Below are positions 34,409 to 42,098 of a DNA stretch of 64,000 nt, one piece after another. Source of the stretch: Nesterenkonia halophila. Lineage in GTDB: Bacteria; Actinomycetota; Actinomycetes; Actinomycetales; Micrococcaceae. The position numbers and the translations under genes are program-made. Position 1 is the stretch's first letter; each line of letters opens with the position of its first letter. Where the stretch lies: contig NZ_WIAX01000013.1 of the NCBI RefSeq assembly GCF_009467795.1, positions 124,001 through 188,000 on the forward strand, given 5' to 3'. The notes under the pieces were generated by a model that had not been told where the DNA came from, did not search any database, and worked only from the letters and a program-made list of their open reading frames with translations.

Positions 34409-35413
34409 ATGGCATTGGCGCAGGTCCGCGACGTGGCGACCCATGCCGGCGTGTCGCCGGCGACGGTCTCCAACGCCCTCAACCACCCGGAGAAGGTCTC
34501 GGAGACCACCCGCCGCCGCGTGCAGGCGGCGATCGAGGAGCTCGGCTACGTCCGCAACGACGCCGCCCGCCAGCTGCGCCAGCGGCACAACACCGCGGTG
34601 GGGATGATCGTCCTCGACGTCGCCAATCCGTTCTTCGCCGCCGTCGTCCGCGGCGCCGAGGACAGCCTGGGCGTGCACCGCCGCCCGGTTCTGGTGGGCA
34701 ATTCCGGCCAGGACGCCGAGCGCGAGCTCGCCCATCTGCGGCTCTTCGAGGAGCAGCGGGTCTCGGGCCTGCTCATCTCGCCGGTCGGCGACGTGCTGGA
34801 CCGGCTGCGCGAGATCAGCCGCCGCGGCACCCCGGTGGTGCTGGTCGACCGGCACCACGGCGACGACGAGTTCCCCTCGGTGGCCGTCGACGACGAGCTG
34901 GGCGGACGCATGGCCGCCGAGCATCTGCTCGAGCAGGGCCGCCGGCGCCTGGCGATGATCGGCGGGCCCACGAGCATCCGCCAGGTCGCCCACCGCCGCG
35001 CCGGGGCCCAGGCCGCCGTCGACGCCGTCGAGGACGCGAGCCTGACGATGGTCGGCACCGAGGCGATGGACGTCGAGTCCGGCCGGGACGGGACGCGGCG
35101 GCTGCTGGCCGAGGACGCCGAGCGGCCCGATGCGATCTTCGCCGCCAACGACCTCGTCGCCCTGGGCGCGCTGCAGGAGCTGGTCCGCGCCGGCGTCCGC
35201 GTCCCGGAGGACGTGGCACTGATCGGCTACGACGACATCGAGTTCGCCGCCTCGGCGACGGTGCCGATCAGCTCGGTGCGCCAGCCCGCCGTGGAGATGG
35301 GCGAGCGCGCCGCCGCCCTGCTGGTCGCCGCCGTCGAGGATCCCGACGCTCCGCCGGAGCACCCGCGGTTCACCCCCACGCTGGTGCCGCGCGAGTCGAC
35401 GCTCGGCGGCTGA
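34409..35413 (+). CDS. LacI-family transcriptional regulator (probable rhamnose regulator)
   Basis: The protein has 334 residues from the ATG at 34409, where the DNA-binding domain starts (AQVRDVATHAGVSPATVSNA, LNHPEKVSETTRRRVQAAIE, ELGYVRNDAARQLRQR). The effector domain is of the periplasmic-binding type: VGMIVLDVANPFFAAVVRGA, GLLISPVGDVLDRL, VVLVDRHHGDDEFPSVAVDD, IFAANDLVALGAL and ALIGYDDIEFAASATVPISS. It sits beside rhaM and pfpI-like genes. TGAATCGTTTCA operators before rhaI, the MFS gene and rhaM make it the likely rhamnose repressor. It seems to be leaderless and has no matching operator of its own. Confidence 0.9.
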   Translation: MALAQVRDVATHAGVSPATVSNALNHPEKVSETTRRRVQAAIEELGYVRNDAARQLRQRHNTAVGMIVLDVANPFFAAVVRGAEDSLGVHRRPVLVGNSGQDAERELAHLRLFEEQRVSGLLISPVGDVLDRLREISRRGTPVVLVDRHHGDDEFPSVAVDDELGGRMAAEHLLEQGRRRLAMIGGPTSIRQVAHRRAGAQAAVDAVEDASLTMVGTEAMDVESGRDGTRRLLAEDAERPDAIFAANDLVALGALQELVRAGVRVPEDVALIGYDDIEFAASATVPISSVRQPAVEMGERAAALLVAAVEDPDAPPEHPRFTPTLVPRESTLGG

Positions 35414-35487
35414 GCGCCCGCCGCCCGGTCATCGCTCGATGCCGGATCGGCACCGCCGGAGGACTTATCGGACAGGTTCAGGATTTG

Positions 35488-35493
35488 TACGAT
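35488..35493 (+). promoter_or_regulatory. -10 box of the apparently leaderless galactarate dehydratase gene
   Basis: TACGAT is followed by seven bases and the ATG at 35501; no ribosome binding site is present. TTGTACGA around it (35486-35493) has a partly palindromic core and could be bound by the GntR protein encoded downstream. Confidence 0.45.
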
Positions 35494-35500
35494 CACTTCC

Positions 35501-36631
35501 ATGAGCTCCGCCGACGCCATCCGACACATCCGCCTCTCCTCGATCACCCTGCCGCTGTCCACCGCGATCTCCGACGCCAAAGTCTTCACCGGCCGGCAGA
35601 AGCCGATGACCGAAGTCGTCTTCCTCGTCGCCGAGATCACCACCGAGCAGGGTCTCGAAGGCTTGGGCTTCTCCTACTCCAAGCGCGCCGGCGGCCCGGC
35701 GCAGTACGCCCACGCGGCCGAGGTCGCCGAGGCCGCGCTCGGCGCCGATCCCAACGACATCGGCCGGATCCGCGAGACGCTGCTCTGGGCCGGCGCCTCA
35801 GTGGGCCGCTCGGGCGCGGCGTCGCAGGCGCTGGCCGCGATCGACGTCGCCCTCTGGGACCTGAAGGCCAAGCGCGCGCAGCTGCCGCTGGCCAAGCTGC
35901 TCGGCGCCCACCGCGACGCGGTGCGCACCTACGACACCTCCGGCGGCTTCCTGCACGCCTCGGTCGAGGAGATCACCGCCCGCGCCGACGAGTCGCTGGC
36001 CGCCGGCATCGGCGGGATCAAGATCAAAGTCGGCCTGCCCGACGCCCGCGAGGACCTGCGCCGCGTGGCCGCAGTCCGCGAGCATCTGGGGCCGGAGGTG
36101 GACCTGATGGTCGACGCCAATCAGCAGTGGGACCGGGCGACGGCGCTGCGCATGGGCCGGCGCCTCGAAGAGTTCGACCTGACCTGGATCGAGGAGCCCG
36201 TCGACGCCCACGACGCCGAGGGCCACGCGCGGCTGACCACCGCGCTGGACACTCCGATCGCCACCGGCGAGATGCTCTCCTCGGTCGGGGAGCACCGCCG
36301 ACTGATCGAGGCCCGGGCCTGCGACATCATCCAGCCCGACGCTCCGCGCGTCGGCGGGATCACCGAGTTCCTGCGGCTGGCGACGCTGGCAGACGACGCC
36401 GGACTCGCCCTGGCGCCGCACTTCGCCATGGAGATCCACCTGCATCTGGCCGCGGCGTACCCGACCGAGACCTGGGTCGAGCACTTCGACTGGCTGGACC
36501 CGCTCTTCGAGGAGCGGCTGGAGATCGCCGAGGGCCGCATGCTCATCCCCGACCGGCCGGGCCTGGGCATCACGCTCAGCGAGCAGGCCCGCGCGTGGAC
36601 CACCGCCTCGGCGGAGTTCGGGCGGAGATGA
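35501..36631 (+). CDS. Enolase-superfamily sugar-acid dehydratase (galactarate/talarate or glucarate)
   Basis: The protein has 376 residues. Mandelate-racemase subgroup motifs occur in order: catalytic Lys region GIGGIKIKVGLPDAREDLRR, metal ligands in VDLMVDANQQWD, WIEEPVDAHD and IATGEML, DIIQPDAPRVGGITEFLRLA, and catalytic His in APHFAMEIHLHL. The product opens a hexarate by dehydration. The downstream genes encode 5-dehydro-4-deoxyglucarate dehydratase and 2,5-dioxovalerate dehydrogenase, so the substrate is galactarate, talarate or glucarate. I favour galactarate, by family resemblance. It overlaps the GntR gene by four bases. Confidence 0.9.
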   Translation: MSSADAIRHIRLSSITLPLSTAISDAKVFTGRQKPMTEVVFLVAEITTEQGLEGLGFSYSKRAGGPAQYAHAAEVAEAALGADPNDIGRIRETLLWAGASVGRSGAASQALAAIDVALWDLKAKRAQLPLAKLLGAHRDAVRTYDTSGGFLHASVEEITARADESLAAGIGGIKIKVGLPDAREDLRRVAAVREHLGPEVDLMVDANQQWDRATALRMGRRLEEFDLTWIEEPVDAHDAEGHARLTTALDTPIATGEMLSSVGEHRRLIEARACDIIQPDAPRVGGITEFLRLATLADDAGLALAPHFAMEIHLHLAAAYPTETWVEHFDWLDPLFEERLEIAEGRMLIPDRPGLGITLSEQARAWTTASAEFGRR

Positions 36632-37434
36632 GCGCCGGCCGCACCGCCGCGCTGGCCGAGGCGCTGCGCGGGCAGATCGTCTCGGGCGGCATCGGCGTCG
36701 GCGAGAAGCTGCCCAGCGAGGCCGCGCTCATCGCCGAGCACGGGGTCAGCCGCACTGTGGTCCGCGAGGCGCTGAGCCGCCTGCAGGCCGACGGGCTGAT
36801 CCGCACCCGCCGCGGCTCGGGCAGCTATGCGCTGACTCCGCCGACGCGGGCGACGACGGCGCCCGAGGAGGCCGACGACGCCGCACTCGCCCGCACGCCT
36901 GCGGAACGGCAGGCGCTGCTCGAGTATCGGATCGCCGTGGAGACCGAGGCCGCCGCGCTGGCCGCGCGACGGCGTGACGCCGGTCGGCTGCGCCTGCTCT
37001 CCGCGGCGCTGGCCGGCCTCGCCGCCGCCGGCGACCATCCGGCCGACGCCGTCGAGCACGATTTCACCTTCCACCGCGAGCTGGCCGCCGCCGCGGCGAA
37101 TCCGCATCTGCTCCGGGCGGTCGAGGCGCTCGGCCCGGCGATGATCGCCATGCCGGCGCCCCGGCTGGCGCGCGGGGGTTCGGGCGCCCGGACGGCCGGG
37201 GATGCGGCAGCGGACGCGGCCAGGAACACTGCCGCGGAAACGGCCGGAGATGCGGCCGCAGACGACGCCGCCGTGCGGCACCGCCAGGTGGTCGCCGAAC
37301 ACCGGGCCGTGCTCGACGCCGTCGCCGAGCAGGATCCGCAGGCCGCCGCGGCGGCGATGCGGGCCCATCTGGCCGCCTCGCGCCGTCGCCTGCTGGGCGA
37401 GCAGGACGACGAGGCCGATATTGCCGCGCTGTGA
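36628..37434 (+). CDS. GntR-family (FCD) regulator of the galactarate genes
   Basis: The gene starts at the ATG overlapping the dehydratase stop (ATGA). The 268-residue protein has a GntR helix-turn-helix (ALRGQIVSGGIGVGEKLPSE, HGVSRTVVREALSRLQADGL, wing RRGSGSYAL). An FCD sensor follows, with metal ligands in AVEHDFTFHRELAAAAANPH and VVAEHRAVLDAVAEQ and a final His in MRAHLAASRRRL. An Ala/Asp/Thr-rich insert (about residues 184-212, containing two copies of TAGDAAAD) interrupts the FCD helices. Cotranscription with the dehydratase suggests it senses a hexarate or its product. Confidence 0.9.
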   Translation: MSAGRTAALAEALRGQIVSGGIGVGEKLPSEAALIAEHGVSRTVVREALSRLQADGLIRTRRGSGSYALTPPTRATTAPEEADDAALARTPAERQALLEYRIAVETEAAALAARRRDAGRLRLLSAALAGLAAAGDHPADAVEHDFTFHRELAAAAANPHLLRAVEALGPAMIAMPAPRLARGGSGARTAGDAAADAARNTAAETAGDAAADDAAVRHRQVVAEHRAVLDAVAEQDPQAAAAAMRAHLAASRRRLLGEQDDEADIAAL

Positions 37435-37450
37435 CCTGCGTGACATGATG

Positions 37451-37478
37451 ATGCGCAAATAAACCATACAATGCGCAT
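37451..37478 (+). promoter_or_regulatory. LysR-type binding site and promoter of the LysR gene
   Basis: ATGCGCA (37451-37457) and TGCGCAT (37472-37478) form a perfect 7-bp inverted repeat with a 14-base spacer. The direct repeat CATGATGATGC flanks it on both sides. TACAAT (37467-37472) is a good -10 for the LysR gene, so autoregulation is likely. This fills the 65-base gap between the two regulator genes. Confidence 0.6.
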
Positions 37479-37499
37479 GATGATGCACGGAGAGTATTG

Positions 37500-38453
37500 A
37501 TGTTCACCCTGGACCAGATCCGCAGCTTCGTCGCCGTCGCCGAGGAGCTGCATTTCGGCCACGCCGCCGAGCGCCTGAACATGACCCAGCCTCCGCTCAG
37601 CCGGCAGATCCAGAAGCTGGAGAAGACCGTCGGCGTCCAGCTCATCGCCCGCGACAACCGCACCGTCTCGCTGACCACCGCCGGCGCGGCCTTCCTCACC
37701 GAGGCCCGCCGGCTGCTCGTCGCCGCCGACCAGGCCCCGGTCACCGCCCGGCGCATCGCCCGCGGCCAGGCCGGCGTGCTGCGCATCGGCTTCACCGCCG
37801 CCTCGGGCTTCAGCGTGCTGGGCAGCGTGCTGACCACGCTGGCCGAGCAGCTGCCCGACGTCGACGTCGACCTGCACGAGCAGGTCACCCGCGAGCAGAT
37901 GGCCGCACTGACCGACGGCGAGATCGACCTGGGGCTGGCACGGCCGCCCATCGACCACGAGCTCTTCGACTCCCAGCTGCTGCTCTCCGAGGGACTGCGC
38001 CTGGCGGTGCCGGCCGACCACGAGCTCGCCGCCCTGGACCGTGCGGCCACCGCCGCCGACCTCGCCTCCGCCCCGCTGATCATGTACTCGCCGGTGCGGG
38101 CGCGCTACTTCTACGACCTCGCCATCCGTTCGGTGCCGATCCAGCACGGCAACGTCGTCCACACCGTCAGCCAGATCCTGACGATGGTCTCGCTGGTCGG
38201 CGCCGGCCACGGCGTGGCGATCGTGCCCGAATCCGCCGAGCGGCTCGGCGTCGACGGCGTGGTCCACCTCCCGCTGACCGATCAGCCCGGCGACGTCGTC
38301 GAGCTGCACGCCGTCTGGCGCCGCGGCCGGCGCAGTCCGGCGCTGCAGCGGCTGCTCGCCGCGCTGGAGGAGGAGCGCGCTGATGGCGCAGGCGCGACGA
38401 CCTCCTCCTCACCCACGATGGGGGCGCGAGAAGCATCACTGAGCCCAGAGTGA
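37500..38453 (+). CDS. LysR-family transcriptional regulator
   Basis: The protein has 317 residues from the ATG at 37500 (GGAGAG five bases upstream). The N-terminal LysR helix-turn-helix is canonical: FTLDQIRSFVAVAEELHFGH, AAERLNMTQPPLSRQIQKLE. The effector domain starts near GVLRIGFTAASGFSVLGSVL and resembles CbbR/CatR-type sensors (VDVDLHEQVTREQMAALTDG, GEIDLGLARPP). It probably activates the kdgD-dehydrogenase pair downstream in response to a sugar acid. The gene lies between the dehydratase-GntR pair and those genes. A hairpin overlaps its stop codon. Confidence 0.92.
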   Translation: MFTLDQIRSFVAVAEELHFGHAAERLNMTQPPLSRQIQKLEKTVGVQLIARDNRTVSLTTAGAAFLTEARRLLVAADQAPVTARRIARGQAGVLRIGFTAASGFSVLGSVLTTLAEQLPDVDVDLHEQVTREQMAALTDGEIDLGLARPPIDHELFDSQLLLSEGLRLAVPADHELAALDRAATAADLASAPLIMYSPVRARYFYDLAIRSVPIQHGNVVHTVSQILTMVSLVGAGHGVAIVPESAERLGVDGVVHLPLTDQPGDVVELHAVWRRGRRSPALQRLLAALEEERADGAGATTSSSPTMGAREASLSPE

Positions 38454-38456
38454 TGC
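38433..38456 (+). terminator. Hairpin overlapping the LysR stop codon
   Basis: GCATCACT (38433-38440) and AGTGATGC (38449-38456) form an 8-bp perfect stem with an 8-base loop; the stop codon lies in the right arm. It may terminate the LysR transcript or be an operator for the next promoter. The rest of the gap to 38590 has TATGAGCCGATACAG, a possible LysR site and -10. Confidence 0.45.
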
Positions 38457-38590
38457 AGTCAGGCTATGAGCCGATACAGAACCGGGCTTAGACGCCCCTG
38501 TGACCCGCTCCTAGAGTGAGGAGGACCGAAGGGCCAGCGCCGTCGAGCGCGCGCCCGCTTCCCCCTGGCCCCGACTCCAGGAAGGTCCCC

Positions 38591-39553
38591 GTGCCGACAC
38601 ACACCCCGCGAGAGCTCGCCGATCGCCTCCAGGACGGCCTGCTCTCCTTTCCTGTCACCCCCTTCAGCGCCGAGGGAGCGGTCGACGACGACGCCTACCG
38701 CGCCCACCTGGACTGGCAGTCCCGCGCCGGCGCCGCCGGACTCTTCGCCGCCGGAGGCACCGGCGAGGGCTTCAGCCTCACCCCCGAGGAGAACGCTCAC
38801 GTGGTGCGCATGGCCGTCGAGGAGGCCGCCGGGATCATCCCGGTGCTCGGCTCCGCCGGCGGCTCCACCCGGCAGGCGATCGCCAACGCCGTCGCCGCCG
38901 AGGAGGCTGGGGCCGAGGGCGTGCTGCTGCTGCCGCCCTACCTCACCGACTGCGACCAGCAGGGCCTCGAGGCCCACGTCGACGCCGTCTGCTCGGCGAC
39001 CTCGGCGGCGGTGATCGTCTACAACCGCGCCAACGCCGTCTACTCCGCCGAGACGGTGGCCCGGCTGGCCGCCCGGCACGAGAACTTCATCGGCTTCAAG
39101 GACGCCACCGGCGACATCGAGGCGGTGACCAAAGTCGTCGCGGCCAACGGGGACCGGCTGTTCTACCTGGGCGGACTGCCCACTGCCGAGACCTTCGCAC
39201 TGCCGATGCTGCAGCTGGGGTTCAGCACCTACTCCTCGGCGATGTACAACTTCGTCCCGGAGTTCGCCCTGGAGTTCTACGCCGACGTGCGCCGCCAGGA
39301 TCGCACGGCGATCACCGAGAAGCTCACCCGCTTCGTGCTGCCGTACCTGGAGATCCGCGACCGTGCGAAGGGCTACGGCGTCTCCATCGTCAAGGCCGGG
39401 CTGACGGCCGTCGGCCGCGACGCCGGCGGCGTGCGCCCGCCGCTGCAGGACCTGACCGAGACCGACCTGGCCGACCTCACCGCGCTGATCGACCGGGCGG
39501 ACATCCGCCCGGAGACCCCCGCGACCCCCGCACCCGTCGCTTCGAGGAGCTGA
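38591..39553 (+). CDS. kdgD: 5-dehydro-4-deoxyglucarate dehydratase
   Basis: The protein has 320 residues from a GTG with AGGAAGG five bases upstream. It belongs to the DHDPS/NAL TIM-barrel family. Evidence includes DGLLSFPVTPFSAEGAVDDD, the GTGE motif in LFAAGGTGEGFSLTPEE, the catalytic Tyr in AAVIVYNRANAVYSAET and the Schiff-base Lys in ENFIGFKDATGDIEAVTK, followed by the family-typical FYLGGLPTAETFALPM and FSTYSSAMYNFVPEFALEFY. It converts 5-dehydro-4-deoxyglucarate to 2,5-dioxopentanoate, CO2 and water. The aldehyde dehydrogenase gene that takes the next step starts two bases after its stop. Confidence 0.95.
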   Translation: MPTHTPRELADRLQDGLLSFPVTPFSAEGAVDDDAYRAHLDWQSRAGAAGLFAAGGTGEGFSLTPEENAHVVRMAVEEAAGIIPVLGSAGGSTRQAIANAVAAEEAGAEGVLLLPPYLTDCDQQGLEAHVDAVCSATSAAVIVYNRANAVYSAETVARLAARHENFIGFKDATGDIEAVTKVVAANGDRLFYLGGLPTAETFALPMLQLGFSTYSSAMYNFVPEFALEFYADVRRQDRTAITEKLTRFVLPYLEIRDRAKGYGVSIVKAGLTAVGRDAGGVRPPLQDLTETDLADLTALIDRADIRPETPATPAPVASRS

Positions 39554-39555
39554 GC

Positions 39556-41166
39556 ATGACTGCACAGACCACTGAAACCGCCCTGACCGGCCAGTCGATC
39601 ATCGCCGGACGCTCGGTCGCCGGCGCCGGCCGCACCGTCTCCGGCGTCGACCCGGCCACCGAGGAGACGCTGGAGCCGGCCTACTCGCTGATCGACGAGC
39701 AGCAGCTCGCCGAGGCCACCGCGGCCGCCGCCGAGGCCTACGAGACCGTCTCCCGGCTGGACCCGGAGACCCACGCGACGTTCCTGGAGACGATCGCGGC
39801 GAACATCGACGCCGTCGGCGACGAGATCACCGCCCGGGCGATGGCCGAGACCGGCCTGCCCCAGGCGCGACTGGTCGGCGAGCGCGGCCGCACGGTGAAC
39901 CAGCTGCGACTCTTCGCCGCCGTCGTCCGCCAGGGCGACCACCGCGGCGTCCGCGTCGACCCGGCGAAGCCCGATCGGCAGCCGATGCCGCGGGCCGACA
40001 TCCGCCAGCGGCGCATCCCGCTGGGGCCGGTGGCGGTCTTCGGGGCCTCGAACTTCCCGCTGGCCTTCTCCACCGCCGGCGGCGACACCGCCAGCGCGCT
40101 GGCCGCCGGCTGCCCGGTGGTCTTCAAGGCGCACAACGCCCACCCGGGCACCAGCGAACTGGTCGGCCGGGCCGTCGCCGACGCCGTCGCCTCCTGCGGC
40201 CTGCCCGCCGGCACCTTCAGCCTGATCTACGGCCCCGGCCGCAGCATCGGCCAGGCGCTGGCCAAGGACCCGGCGATCAGCGCCGTCGGCTTCACCGGTT
40301 CGCGGGCCGCCGGCACCTCGCTGATGGCCGCCGCGGCCTCCCGCGAGGTCCCGATCCCGGTCTACGCGGAGATGAGCTCGATCAACCCGGTGTTCGTCCT
40401 CGACGGCGCCATCGCTGACGAGGACGCCCGCCGCACGCTGGCCGAGGGCTACCTGACCTCAGTGAAGGGCTCGTCCGGCCAGCTCTGCACGGTGCCGGGC
40501 CTGGCCTTCGTGCCGGAGGGCGAGGCCGGCGACGCCTTCGTCGCCGCCGTCGGCGAGGCCGCCTCCTCCGCGGCCGGCCAGACGATGCTGACCTCCTCCA
40601 TCGCCGAGTCCTGGCAGTCCGGAGCGGCGCAGCTGGGCGAGCAGGCCGGCGTCGAGGTCGTCGGCCGCGGCGCCGACGGCGAGACGCACAACGCCCCGGC
40701 CCCGGTGGTCTTCACCGCCGGATCGGAGCAGTTCCTGACAAATCCCGCGCTGCACGAGGAGATCTTCGGCGCGGCCTCCCTGGTGGTGCGCTACCGCGAC
40801 GCCGAGGACCTGGTCGCCGTCGCGCAGAAGCTGGAAGGCCAGCTCACCGCCACGCTGCAGCTGGCCGAGAGCGACCACGACGTCGCCCGGTCTCTAGTGC
40901 CGGTGCTCGAGCAGAAGGCCGGCCGGCTGCTGGCCAACGGCTGGCCCACCGGCGTCGAGGTCGGCGACGCGATGGTCCACGGCGGACCGTTCCCGGCGAC
41001 CTCAGACGGCCGGACCACCAGCGTGGGCACGCTGGCGATCGAGCGCTTCCTGCGCCCGGTGGCCTACCAGAACCTCCCGGAGGACCTGCTGCCCGAGCCG
41101 GTGCAGGAGGCCAACCCGTGGGGGCTGACCCGCCGCGTCGACGGGACGATCGTCCCCACCGACTGA
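39556..41166 (+). CDS. 2,5-dioxovalerate (alpha-ketoglutarate semialdehyde) dehydrogenase
   Basis: The protein has 536 residues and is an NADP-type aldehyde dehydrogenase of the KGSADH subgroup. Features include RRIPLGPVAVFGASNFPLAF, the cofactor segment CPVVFKAHNAHPGTSELVGR, VGFTGSRAAGTSLM, catalytic Glu in PVYAEMSSINPVFVL and catalytic Cys in KGSSGQLCTVPG. It oxidises 2,5-dioxopentanoate to 2-oxoglutarate and completes the route from hexarate to the TCA cycle. It is translationally close to kdgD (GAGGAG upstream). A 60-bp palindrome follows 26 bases after the stop. Confidence 0.94.
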   Translation: MTAQTTETALTGQSIIAGRSVAGAGRTVSGVDPATEETLEPAYSLIDEQQLAEATAAAAEAYETVSRLDPETHATFLETIAANIDAVGDEITARAMAETGLPQARLVGERGRTVNQLRLFAAVVRQGDHRGVRVDPAKPDRQPMPRADIRQRRIPLGPVAVFGASNFPLAFSTAGGDTASALAAGCPVVFKAHNAHPGTSELVGRAVADAVASCGLPAGTFSLIYGPGRSIGQALAKDPAISAVGFTGSRAAGTSLMAAAASREVPIPVYAEMSSINPVFVLDGAIADEDARRTLAEGYLTSVKGSSGQLCTVPGLAFVPEGEAGDAFVAAVGEAASSAAGQTMLTSSIAESWQSGAAQLGEQAGVEVVGRGADGETHNAPAPVVFTAGSEQFLTNPALHEEIFGAASLVVRYRDAEDLVAVAQKLEGQLTATLQLAESDHDVARSLVPVLEQKAGRLLANGWPTGVEVGDAMVHGGPFPATSDGRTTSVGTLAIERFLRPVAYQNLPEDLLPEPVQEANPWGLTRRVDGTIVPTD

Positions 41167-41192
41167 CCGAGCCGCGCCGCCCGCTCACCTCC

Positions 41193-41252
41193 GATGAGTC
41201 CGCGGCACGTGTGGGAAGACGACATCTTTCCCCCACGTGCCGCGGACTCATC
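41193..41252. repeat. 60-bp type-A palindrome, copy 1
   Basis: The left arm begins GATGAGTCCGCGGCACGTG and continues TGGGAAGA; the right arm mirrors it almost exactly, ending GACTCATC. The centre is CGACA. It lies between convergent genes (stops at 41166 and 41282), so it can act as a bidirectional terminator. Two further 60-bp copies lie at 43508 and 45693. Confidence 0.8.
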
Positions 41253-41281
41253 CGTGTCTCGGGCCGCTCATCGGCACTCGC

Positions 41282-41983
41282 TCAGTACTTCCTCAGCAGG
41301 TCCTCCATGCGGGCGATCTCGCCGGCCTGGCTCGAGGCGATGTGGGTGACCATCTGCTGGGCATCCAGATCGATGCCCTCAGCCTGAGCGGTGTCGCACA
41401 TGTCCAGGGCTCCCTCGTGGTGGGCGATCATGCCTTCCAGGAAGAGCCGGTCGAACTCCTTGCCCTCGGCCGCACGCAGCGCCTCCATCTGCTCGGGCGT
41501 GAGCATCCCCGGCATCAGCTCGTCGGTCTCGCCGTCGGGGATCTCCAGCCCGCGCTCGGCGAGCCAGTCGCCCATGGCGTCGATCTCCGCCTCCTGGGCC
41601 AGGTGCATCCGCTCGGCGAACCGGATGAGCTGCTTCGAGTGTGCCCGCTCGTCCACCAGTGCGGTCATCTCCACCGCCTGGGCGTGGTGCGGGATCATCA
41701 TCCGCATGAAGGCCGCGTCGGCCTCATTCCACCGGTCGCCGGAGTCCTGGTCGTCCTGCCAGTCGCCGGAGTCGGAGGTGTCGTTCTCCTCGCCCGGGGC
41801 GCCCGGGATGACCACCGTCGGACCGCCGTCGTCGACGGTCGACGCCGAGGCCGCCTGAGCGGACGTAAGAGCCGTGACTGCCAGGATTCCGCACGCGGCC
41901 AGTACGGCCCCACGGCGCCGAGAATCATGTTTCTTTGCCGTGAAACCCTCCTGACCTGCTCCTCCATCTGTCTTCTGGATCAT
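41282..41983 (-). CDS. Exported DUF305-family protein
   Basis: The protein has 233 residues. A cleavable signal is seen (RRRGAVLAACGILAVTALTS, cleavage near ASA), then an acidic linker (NDTSDSGDWQDDQDSGD). The DUF305 four-helix bundle has its two duplicated His-His motifs, FMRMMIPHHAQAVEMTAL and EGMIAHHEGALDMCD. DUF305 proteins are secreted or periplasmic and are often found near copper-handling genes, with the HH pairs as likely metal ligands; function is not established. It diverges from the LVIVD-repeat protein gene, 115 bases away. Confidence 0.88.
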   Translation of the reverse strand: MIQKTDGGAGQEGFTAKKHDSRRRGAVLAACGILAVTALTSAQAASASTVDDGGPTVVIPGAPGEENDTSDSGDWQDDQDSGDRWNEADAAFMRMMIPHHAQAVEMTALVDERAHSKQLIRFAERMHLAQEAEIDAMGDWLAERGLEIPDGETDELMPGMLTPEQMEALRAAEGKEFDRLFLEGMIAHHEGALDMCDTAQAEGIDLDAQQMVTHIASSQAGEIARMEDLLRKY

Positions 41984-42098
41984 ACCTGCATCCTCTCATG
42001 TCAGTACTCACCCGAAACTTCAACCGTCGCGAAACACTGGACGGATGGGGTATGAATCGGAATACTACTCACATCCGACCAAGGAGGTGAAGACGCCC

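Noticed and set aside
42045-42098. ATG start upstream for the LVIVD-repeat protein
   Set aside because: It would make the perfect AAGGAGGTGA site coding; the GTG at 42099 uses that site and gives a proper signal peptide.
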